Positions 24,766 to 31,301 of a DNA stretch of 40,273 nt are shown here, one piece after another. The notes under the pieces were generated by a model. The model was not told the DNA's origin. It was given only the letters and a program-made list of their open reading frames with translations, and did no database searches. The DNA is taken from NCBI RefSeq assembly GCF_002148965.1, contig NZ_NGFN01000009.1, forward strand, positions 97-40,369, given 5' to 3'. The DNA is from Streptomyces swartbergensis. GTDB taxonomy: Bacteria > Actinomycetota > Actinomycetes > Streptomycetales > Streptomycetaceae. The stretch's first letter is position 1. Each line of letters begins with the position of its first letter. A program made the translations under genes and the position numbers.

Positions 24766-25779
24766 ATGCACATCGCGCTCATCGGATGCGGGCGCATCGG
24801 GCGGGTGCACGCCGAGTCCATCGCGCTGCACCCGAAGGCCGAACTCGTCCGGGTCTGCGATGCCGTCGAGGCCGCCGCGCGGGAGGTCGCCGAGCGGTTC
24901 GGCGGCACCCCCGGCTCCGATGTGGACGCGGTGCTCGGCGACCCGAATGTCGACGCGGTGGTCATCGCCTCGCCGACCCCTACCCACGTCGACCTCCTCA
25001 CCCGCGCGGTTACGGCCGGCAAGGCCGTGATGTGCGAGAAGCCGATCGATCTCGATCTGAAGCAGGTCGACGACTGCCGGGCGGCCATCGGCAGCTCGGC
25101 CTCCCGGGTCATGGTCGGATTCAACCGGCGCTTCGACCCCTCGTTCCGGGCGGTACGCGAGCGCGTCGCGGCCGGCGAGGTCGGGCGGCTGGAGCAGCTG
25201 ATCATCGTCAGCCGGGATCCCGCCCCGTCCCCGGCGGAGTACATCGCGACGTCCGGCGGTCTGTTCCGAGACATGACCATCCACGACTTCGACATGGCGC
25301 GCTTCTTCCTCAGCGAGGTCGTCGAGGTCTCGGCGATGGGCAGCAACCTGGTCGCCGACTACATCGCGGAGCTCGGCGACATCGACGGCGCGGTGGTGAC
25401 GTTGCGCGGCGCGGACGGCACGCTGTGCCACATCACCAACAGCCGGCGCTGCACTTTCGGTTACGACCAGCGGCTGGAGGCCTTCGGTTCGCTCGGCATG
25501 TTGTCCGTGGACAACCTGCGCCCCGACGGTGTCCGTGCGTACGGGGTGCAGGGCACCGAGGGCGCGTCGACGTACCTGGACTTCTTCCTCGACCGCTACA
25601 CGCCCGCCTACCGCGCCGAACTCGATCACTTCATCGAGGCGATCGGGAACGGGACGGCGCCCGAGCCCGGCTTCGACGACGGTCGTGCCGCTCTTGTGCT
25701 CGCCGACGCGGCGGAGGAGAGCCTGCGCACCGGACGCGTCGTAAAGCTGGACCCGGCGGCGGCCGAGGGGCAGCGATGA
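24766..25779 (+). CDS. iolG: Inositol 2-dehydrogenase (Gfo/Idh/MocA)
   Basis: 337 aa. It oxidises myo-inositol to 2-keto-myo-inositol with NAD+, the entry step of the pathway. Family features are the N-terminal IALIGCGRIGRVHAESI, CEKPIDLDLKQVD with Glu91-Lys92-Pro93, VGFNRRFDPSF, and the IolG-type active site IHDFDMARFFL with His173 and Asp176. NSRRCTFGYDQRLEAFG and RAELDHFIEAIGNG are also IolG-like. The ATG at 24766 has AAAAGGAG at 5-nt spacing. It leads a four-gene operon; its stop overlaps the next ATG (ATGA). Among the five Gfo/Idh proteins here it is the closest to canonical IolG. Confidence 0.88.
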   Translation: MHIALIGCGRIGRVHAESIALHPKAELVRVCDAVEAAAREVAERFGGTPGSDVDAVLGDPNVDAVVIASPTPTHVDLLTRAVTAGKAVMCEKPIDLDLKQVDDCRAAIGSSASRVMVGFNRRFDPSFRAVRERVAAGEVGRLEQLIIVSRDPAPSPAEYIATSGGLFRDMTIHDFDMARFFLSEVVEVSAMGSNLVADYIAELGDIDGAVVTLRGADGTLCHITNSRRCTFGYDQRLEAFGSLGMLSVDNLRPDGVRAYGVQGTEGASTYLDFFLDRYTPAYRAELDHFIEAIGNGTAPEPGFDDGRAALVLADAAEESLRTGRVVKLDPAAAEGQR

Positions 25780-26834
25780 CGGCGGTCCGCTGGGGCATGC
25801 TGTCGACCGCGGGGATCGGGCGGGTGGTGGCCGCCGCTCTGAAGTCCTCGCCGCACGCGGAACTGGTCGCCGTCGGCGGACGCGACGCCGAACGCGCCCG
25901 GCGCTACGCCGACGACATCCAAGCGGCGGTGAGCTTCGGCTCCTACGACGAGCTGCTCGCCTGCGCCGACATCGACGCCGTATACGTCCCGCTGCCCATC
26001 TCGATGCACACCGAGTGGACGATCAAGGCCCTCGAGGCCGGCAAGCACGTGCTGTGCGAGAAGCCGTTCGTCCTCCACGCCGCCGACGCGGCGCGCTGCT
26101 TCGACGTCGCCGAGGCCGCCGGGCGGCTGTGCATCGAGGGCCTGATGTACCGGCACCACCCGCAGACCCAGCTCGTCCGCAAGCTCGTCGCCGACGGCGC
26201 GATCGGCCGCCTGGCGCACGTCCGTGCCGCGTTGACGGTGTCCGTCCCGCCCGGCGACATCCGGCGTACAGCCGCCCTCGGTGGCGGCGCCTCGCTGGAC
26301 CTGGGCTGCTACTGCGTGAGCGCGATCCGGATGCTGGCTGGGCATCCCGAGCGCGTGCACGCCGCGCGCGTCCTCGACCGGGCCGAGGGCGCGGAGGGCG
26401 CGGACCTGCGGCTGGCCGCGACGCTGGAGATGGCCGACGGCGTGCTGGCCCAGTTCGACGTCGCGCTGGACTTCCCCAGACGCGACGAACTGGAGGTCAT
26501 CGGAACCGAGGGCAAGATCACCGTCCCGGATCCGTGGCTGTGCCGCCGCGGATACATCGAGCTGGAGCGGGAGGGCAGCACGCGCCGTCTGCCCGCCGAC
26601 CCCGACGGGGTTTACGGGCTGACCTCCGCCCACGATCCGGACAACACCGATGCCTACCGGATCGAGTTCGAGGCCGCCTCGCACGCTATCGCGCACGGCA
26701 CGCCGCCGGCGTTCGGCCGCGCCGACGCCGTCGACCAGGCCGCCGTCTTGGACGCCGTCCGACAGGCCGCCGCCCTCGGCCGCCCCGTCGAACCGCCGGC
26801 CTCCGTCGCCGCCCACCGCCCGAGTCTCCCGTAG
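25776..26834 (+). CDS. Gfo/Idh/MocA family oxidoreductase
   Basis: 352 aa from an ATG overlapping the iolG stop. The N-terminal VRWGMLSTAGIGRVVAAAL and the CEKPFVLHAADAARCFD motif are of the dihydrodiol-dehydrogenase/D-xylose-dehydrogenase-like branch. This is supported by GLMYRHHPQTQLVRKLVADG, GGGASLDLGCYCVSAIRMLA and QFDVALDFPRRDELEVIGTE. It has Asp-Leu-Gly-Cys-Tyr in place of the HDxD motif, so its substrate is probably not myo-inositol itself; aldoses or cyclitol derivatives are candidates. A Pro/Ala-rich tail ends the protein. It is translationally coupled to iolG and shares the LacI-2 operators. Confidence 0.88.
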   Translation: MTAVRWGMLSTAGIGRVVAAALKSSPHAELVAVGGRDAERARRYADDIQAAVSFGSYDELLACADIDAVYVPLPISMHTEWTIKALEAGKHVLCEKPFVLHAADAARCFDVAEAAGRLCIEGLMYRHHPQTQLVRKLVADGAIGRLAHVRAALTVSVPPGDIRRTAALGGGASLDLGCYCVSAIRMLAGHPERVHAARVLDRAEGAEGADLRLAATLEMADGVLAQFDVALDFPRRDELEVIGTEGKITVPDPWLCRRGYIELEREGSTRRLPADPDGVYGLTSAHDPDNTDAYRIEFEAASHAIAHGTPPAFGRADAVDQAAVLDAVRQAAALGRPVEPPASVAAHRPSLP

Positions 26835-26853
26835 GCCCTCAAGGAGCCCCTTC

Positions 26854-28047
26854 ATGACCGCACCCCTGCGCGTCGGCATCGTCGGATGCGGCAACGTCGC
26901 GCTGAACTTCCACGTACCCGCCTACCAGGCGGAGCCGGACCGCTTCACCATCACCGCCCTCGCCGACCCTACCCCCGAACGGCTCGAACTCGGCCGGAGC
27001 ACCACGGGCCTGAGCCCCGACCAGGTCCACAGCGACGCGCTCGCGCTCATCGCCCGCGACGACGTCGACGTCGTCGACGTGTGCACCCCGCAGCACCTGC
27101 ACCGTGACCTCGCGGTCGCCGCGGCAGCCGCGGGCAAGCACATCCTGTGCGAGAAGCCGCTGGCCGCCGCCCCCGCCGACGCCGCGGCCATGGTCAAGGC
27201 CGCGGAGCAGGCCCAGGTTGTGCTCGGCGTCGTCCACAACTACCTCTTCTTCCCCGAGATCGTCGCCGCCCGCACGCTGATCGACGACGGCGCGATCGGA
27301 GAGGTCCGCACCGTCACCGTCGACATGCTCGGTGTCGTCGACTCGCCCGGCGCCGCCGGCTACCGCCCGCAGTGGCGCCACGACCCCGCCGCGGCCGGGG
27401 GCGGCGTGCTGATGGACATGCTCCATGGGGTCTACCTCGGCGAACATCTCCTCGGCGAACCAGTGGAGCGGGTATCGGCATACGTCGACGCCGCGACCCC
27501 GGGTGACGCGGTCGAGGGCCTGGCCCTGTGCCGCCTCGAAAGCTCCTGCCGCGCCGCGCTGGTCAACATCGGCTGGGGATTCGGCCCTGGAGGCATCCGG
27601 ATCAACGGCAGCAAGGGGCGCATCGTGCTGCGCTACCGCGACGAGGGCACCATCCCCTGGGCCCCGTTCGAGTCGCTGAGCCTGACCACCGAAGCCGGCA
27701 CCGAGATCCTCGATCTGCCCCCGGGACAGGAACTGGTGCCCCTGGTCGCGACCGCGCTGCAGGCCACGGTCGCCGACTTCGCCGACGCCGTCACCACGGG
27801 GCGGGCACCCGTCGCCCCGGGACGTGCCGCCCTGCACACGCTGGAGGCCACCGTCGCCGCCTACACCTCCGCCGCCCTCGGCGAGAGCGTCGGCATCCCG
27901 CTGCCCGTCGACGGACCCGTACACCGCCGCGGCGTGATCGGACTGGCCGAACTCGACGTGCCCGCCGCATCGAGCGTCCGCGCCAGCGGCCTGTTCGGAC
28001 TCGCTGCCGACTCCTCTTCCACCGATCTGCCCACCGACGGGAGCTGA
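26854..28047 (+). CDS. Gfo/Idh/MocA family oxidoreductase
   Basis: 397 aa. The Rossmann motif is VGIVGCGNVALNFHVPAY, followed by CEKPLAAAPADAAAMVKAA, VVHNYLFFPEIVAARTLIDD, and GGGVLMDMLHGVYLGEHLLG, where Asp-Met-Leu-His replaces HDxD. Beyond the usual ~340 residues there is a tail of about 50 residues (GIPLPVDGPVHRRGVIGL and a Ser/Ala-rich end) that I cannot assign. AAGGAG lies 7 nt before the ATG, and the gene starts 19 nt after the previous stop. It is the third dehydrogenase of this operon; its divergence from the other two suggests a distinct substrate or position of oxidation. Confidence 0.88.
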   Translation: MTAPLRVGIVGCGNVALNFHVPAYQAEPDRFTITALADPTPERLELGRSTTGLSPDQVHSDALALIARDDVDVVDVCTPQHLHRDLAVAAAAAGKHILCEKPLAAAPADAAAMVKAAEQAQVVLGVVHNYLFFPEIVAARTLIDDGAIGEVRTVTVDMLGVVDSPGAAGYRPQWRHDPAAAGGGVLMDMLHGVYLGEHLLGEPVERVSAYVDAATPGDAVEGLALCRLESSCRAALVNIGWGFGPGGIRINGSKGRIVLRYRDEGTIPWAPFESLSLTTEAGTEILDLPPGQELVPLVATALQATVADFADAVTTGRAPVAPGRAALHTLEATVAAYTSAALGESVGIPLPVDGPVHRRGVIGLAELDVPAASSVRASGLFGLAADSSSTDLPTDGS

Positions 28048-28051
28048 CCCC

Positions 28052-28978
28052 ATGGACCTGTGCCTCTACACCGACTCGGTGCCCGACCTCACCCTCGAGG
28101 AGGCCCTCGACCTCACCGTCCGCCTCGGCGGCACCGCCGTCGAGATAGCCGCGGGCGGACAGTCCAGCGCCCCGCACATGGACGTCTTCACCCTCGTCAA
28201 CGACGCCGCAGAACGCGGGAAGTTCGCCGACGCGCTCGCCTCCCGGGGCCTGCGCATGGGCGCGATGAACTGCTCGGCCTGGCCGATGCACCCGAAGGTC
28301 GGCGCACGCCACGTCGAGATCATGAAGGCGGCGGTACGGCTCGCCGAACAACTCGGCGTCAGGAAGATCGTGACGATGACCGGCAACCCGGGCGAGTCCC
28401 CCGACGCCCAGCTGACCAACTGGATCTTCTATCCCTGGCCGCCGGAGAACATCGAACTGCTCCACCGCCAGTGGGACGAGACCATCGCCTTCTGGCAGAA
28501 GTTCGCTCCCTTCGCCGCCGACCACGGCGTCGAGCAGATCGCGCTTGAACTGCACCCGCTGCACATGGTCTACAACGTGCCCACGCTGCTGCGGCTGCGC
28601 GAGGCGGTCGGCCCGATCATCGGCGCCAACGTCGATCCCAGCCACATGTTCTGGCAGCGGATGGACCCGGCCGCGGTAGTGCGCACGCTCGGAGATGCGG
28701 TCCATCACGTCCACCTCAAGGACGTCGAGTACCGCACCGACCAGCTGGCACTGGCCGGCGTCCTCGACAACCGGCCCTACAGCACCCCCGAGGAGCGGGC
28801 CTGGACCTTCCGCACCGTCGGCCACGGGCACGGCACCGAGTTCTGGGCCCCCTTCATCGACGCGTTGGCCGAGGTCGGCTACGACGACGTCGTCAGCATC
28901 GAGAACGAGGATCCCGTCCAGGACGCGGTCGAGGGCGTCACCGACGCCGCCCGGTTCATCAAGCCGCTCCTGCCCTGA
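28052..28978 (+). CDS. TIM-barrel sugar phosphate isomerase/epimerase
   Basis: 308 aa, beginning 4 nt after the preceding stop. Likely metal-binding motifs are IALELHPLHMV, ANVDPSHMFWQRMDP, HVHLKDVEYR and VSIENEDPVQD. The lid sequence TGNPGESPDAQLTNWIF and the GVLDNRPYS segment are shared in kind with the 19856 protein, its paralog in module A. The family includes 2-keto-inositol epimerases/isomerases (IolI/IolH-like) and also eliminating enzymes acting on 3-keto-glycosides. In an operon with three Gfo/Idh dehydrogenases, an oxidation followed by isomerisation or elimination is the natural reading. It lacks the N-terminus expected for IolE. Confidence 0.88.
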   Translation: MDLCLYTDSVPDLTLEEALDLTVRLGGTAVEIAAGGQSSAPHMDVFTLVNDAAERGKFADALASRGLRMGAMNCSAWPMHPKVGARHVEIMKAAVRLAEQLGVRKIVTMTGNPGESPDAQLTNWIFYPWPPENIELLHRQWDETIAFWQKFAPFAADHGVEQIALELHPLHMVYNVPTLLRLREAVGPIIGANVDPSHMFWQRMDPAAVVRTLGDAVHHVHLKDVEYRTDQLALAGVLDNRPYSTPEERAWTFRTVGHGHGTEFWAPFIDALAEVGYDDVVSIENEDPVQDAVEGVTDAARFIKPLLP

Positions 28979-29057
28979 CCGGTGCGCTCTTCTGGGGCGC
29001 GTCCGGGTCCGTGTCCGCGTCCGTGCCTCGGCTGCTGCGGAGGCGCCTCACGGCGAC

Positions 29058-29071
29058 TTAGATCAATCTAA
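29058..29071. promoter_or_regulatory. LacI-2-type operator, upstream copy at MFS promoter
   Basis: TTAGATCAATCTAA matches the LacI-2 site except for A in place of the central G, breaking the CG core. It lies 68 bp upstream of the perfect copy at 29126. Confidence 0.7.
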
Positions 29072-29080
29072 ACAAAGTTC

Positions 29081-29109
29081 TTGACGCCGCGATCCAGACG
29101 GCAGATCAT
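29081..29109 (+). promoter_or_regulatory. Promoter of the MFS porter gene
   Basis: TTGACG (29081-29086), 17-bp spacer, GATCAT (29104-29109). The -35, spacing and operator placement almost duplicate the iolG promoter. Confidence 0.55.
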
Positions 29110-29125
29110 GGAGCCCGCACGCGAT

Positions 29126-29139
29126 TTAGATCGATCTAA
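29126..29139. promoter_or_regulatory. LacI-2 operator, downstream copy at MFS promoter
   Basis: TTAGATCGATCTAA, perfect palindrome identical to the site at 24741, and likewise 17 bp after the -10. Confidence 0.8.
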
Positions 29140-29313
29140 GTCCGCCCTGGCAAAGGCCGGCATGCCCTGTCGCCATGGAGAGCCGGCGCGGGAAGCCGAC
29201 GCGGCGCGCCTGACCCGCGCGGGACGCGGAAGGACGGTACGCCACCGGGTTTCTCCGGGGACCGTCGCGCGACGTCATCGTCGACTGACGCTCACGGGCA
29301 GATAGGAGTCGCT

Positions 29314-30744
29314 ATGCCCCACAGCACATCGAAAGCCTCGAAGAGCGGCGTCACTTTGCCGCCACTGCGACCCGGGCCACATCAGAGGCGCATGGACGTG
29401 GTGGCCGTCGTCGCCACCTTCGGCGGCCTTCTCTTCGGTTACGACACGGGTGTTCTCAACGGTGCCCTGGAGCCGATGAAGCAAGACCTCGCACTCAACA
29501 GCGTCACCGAGGGCCTGGTCGTCAGCTCTCTGCTCATCGGTGCCGCCATCGGATCGCTCGTCGTCGGCCGGATGAGCGACAGCCTGGGCCGGAAGAAGAC
29601 CCTGACGATCCTCGCCACCATCTTCCTGGTCGGCACCCTCGGAACCGTCTTCGCCCCGACCCTCGGCATCATGATCCCGGCGCGGCTGGTTCTCGGCTTC
29701 GCCGTGGGCGGGGCGTCCGTCGCGGTCCCGGTGTACCTCTCCGAGTTGGCGCCGACCGAGCGACGAGGGACGTTGGGCGGCCGCAACGAGCTCGCCATCG
29801 TCGTCGGCCAGATGCTGGCCTTCGTGTTCAACGCCGTGATCGCCGGCCTCTGGGGGCACCACGAGGGCGTGTGGCGGTACATGCTGGCGGTCTGCGCACT
29901 CCCGGCCATCGCGCTGTTCCTGGGCATGCTGCGGATGCCGGAGACTCCGCGTTGGCTGATCTCGAAGGGCCGCCACGACGAGGCACTCGCTGTGCTGATG
30001 CAGGTGCGCACCAAGGACCGCGCTCGCGCGGAGATGGCAGAGGTCGAGCACCTCGCCGAGGAAGAGGTGGAGGCGCAGACGGGAGGGATCACCGATCTCG
30101 CCATCCCGTGGGTCCGCCGCATCATGCTCGCCGCCGTCATCATCGCCGTCGCACAGCAGTTCACCGGGATCAACTCGGTGATGTACTACGGCACCGAGCT
30201 GCTCCAGATCGCCGGCTTCAGCGACAACGCGGCACCGATCGCCAACGTCTCACTGGGTGTCATGGCCGTGATCGGCGGATCGATCTGCCTGTTCGTCCTG
30301 ATCGACCGCATCCCACGGCGCAAGATCATCATCACGGGCCTGGTCGGAACCACGCTCTGCCACGGGCTCATCGTGCTCGCCTCCGCTCTGCTTCCGGACG
30401 GCAAGTTCCGGGCCTCCACGATCCTCGCCTTGGTCGCGTTGCTCGTCCTGGTCATTCAGATCACCCTGAACGTCCCTGTCTGGGTCTGCCTCTCCGAGCT
30501 CTTCCCGCTGCGGATGCGCGGCTTCGGGATGGGAGTCAGCGTGCTCGTGCTGTGGCTGGCGAACGCGCTGGTGGCGCAGTCCTTCCCGACGCTGGTCTCC
30601 ATCGGCGGTATCACCGGAACCTACGGGACGTTCTTCGTGCTCGGCGCCATCTTCTCCTTCCTCACCTGGAAGACGCTGCCGAACACCAGCGGACGCTCGC
30701 TGGAGGAACTCGAGGAGTCGTTCATGCAGGGCGACTTCCGCTGA
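29314..30744 (+). CDS. MFS sugar porter, probable inositol transporter (IolT-like)
   Basis: 476 aa, twelve predicted membrane segments. Sugar-porter family signatures are all present: FGYDTGVLNGAL in TM1, GRMSDSLGRKK between TM2 and TM3, VYLSELAPTERRG after TM4, MPETPRWLISKG before the central loop, and AQQFTGINSVMYYG in TM7. ELFPLRMRGFGMG follows TM10. This is a proton-coupled or facilitated importer in the cytoplasmic membrane; the iol-type operators upstream point to inositol or a cyclitol derivative. TAGGAG lies 6 nt before the ATG. It gives the strain a second uptake route beside the ABC system. Confidence 0.9.
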   Translation: MPHSTSKASKSGVTLPPLRPGPHQRRMDVVAVVATFGGLLFGYDTGVLNGALEPMKQDLALNSVTEGLVVSSLLIGAAIGSLVVGRMSDSLGRKKTLTILATIFLVGTLGTVFAPTLGIMIPARLVLGFAVGGASVAVPVYLSELAPTERRGTLGGRNELAIVVGQMLAFVFNAVIAGLWGHHEGVWRYMLAVCALPAIALFLGMLRMPETPRWLISKGRHDEALAVLMQVRTKDRARAEMAEVEHLAEEEVEAQTGGITDLAIPWVRRIMLAAVIIAVAQQFTGINSVMYYGTELLQIAGFSDNAAPIANVSLGVMAVIGGSICLFVLIDRIPRRKIIITGLVGTTLCHGLIVLASALLPDGKFRASTILALVALLVLVIQITLNVPVWVCLSELFPLRMRGFGMGVSVLVLWLANALVAQSFPTLVSIGGITGTYGTFFVLGAIFSFLTWKTLPNTSGRSLEELEESFMQGDFR

Positions 30745-30897
30745 TCCACCCGCGTGCCCGGCGGGCCGGCACCACCCTCGACCGGTTCGCCCGGGGAGGC
30801 ACGTCAGCCCGCCGTCCGCCGCGCTTTCCGCTCCGTAACCCTCAGGTCAACCGCGCAGCGCGAAAACCGAAGTCCCCAGACCAAACGGAGGAGACTC

Positions 30898-31254
30898 ATG
30901 ACCATCATCGTCGCGGTCCCCGACAGCATCGAAGGCGCTCGCGCACTGTCGGCCGCCGCCACCGAAGCGCAGCAACTCGGCACCGACTTGGTCGTCTGCA
31001 ATCTCGGCCTTCGGCCACTCGACACGGCCTCCGTCGACACTGACGTCAAGCTCACCGTCGTCGACCGCAAAGGCAAAGACGATCGCGACCCCGTCGACGC
31101 CGTACTCGACGAGATCACCCACCGCGGCGCAATCCGGCTCGTCATCGGAGTCAGGCGGCGCACCCCCGTCGGCAAGGCGATTCTCGGCAGCGTCAGCCAG
31201 CGACTTCTGCTCCGGAGCCCCGTCCCCGTTCTCGCCGTCAAAGTCGACGAATGA
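30898..31254 (+). CDS. Universal stress protein family, small
   Basis: 118 aa. It opens MTIIVAVPDSIEGARALSAA and ends in the UspA-type nucleotide-binding region GKAILGSVSQRLLLRSPVPV followed by LAVKVDE. This matches the usual G-S-V-S...SPVPVLVV ending. It is shorter than the ordinary ~145 aa, with a compact middle. GGAGGAG lies 5 nt before the ATG; the frame is open further upstream but without another start as good. It sits 153 nt after the MFS gene and 47 nt before the P450, probably as the first gene of the P450 operon. Role is unclear. Confidence 0.8.
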   Translation: MTIIVAVPDSIEGARALSAAATEAQQLGTDLVVCNLGLRPLDTASVDTDVKLTVVDRKGKDDRDPVDAVLDEITHRGAIRLVIGVRRRTPVGKAILGSVSQRLLLRSPVPVLAVKVDE

Positions 31255-31301
31255 ACCTCGCCCGCATCCCGACCGGCCCGCTCCACTGAATGTGAGACCC
31301 G

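Larger units (their letters stand above)
28979..29313. other. Regulatory region of the MFS porter gene
   Basis: It contains four GTCCGN hexamers in tandem (29001-29024), two LacI-2-type operators and a promoter between them. The leader to the MFS start is about 175 nt. An Arg-rich frame from 29161 to 29305 is open but not convincing as a gene. Confidence 0.6.

Noticed and set aside
29161..29305. 48-codon ORF just upstream of the MFS porter
   Set aside because: Arg-rich composition typical of random GC-rich frames and no ribosome-binding site; it is more likely leader RNA.
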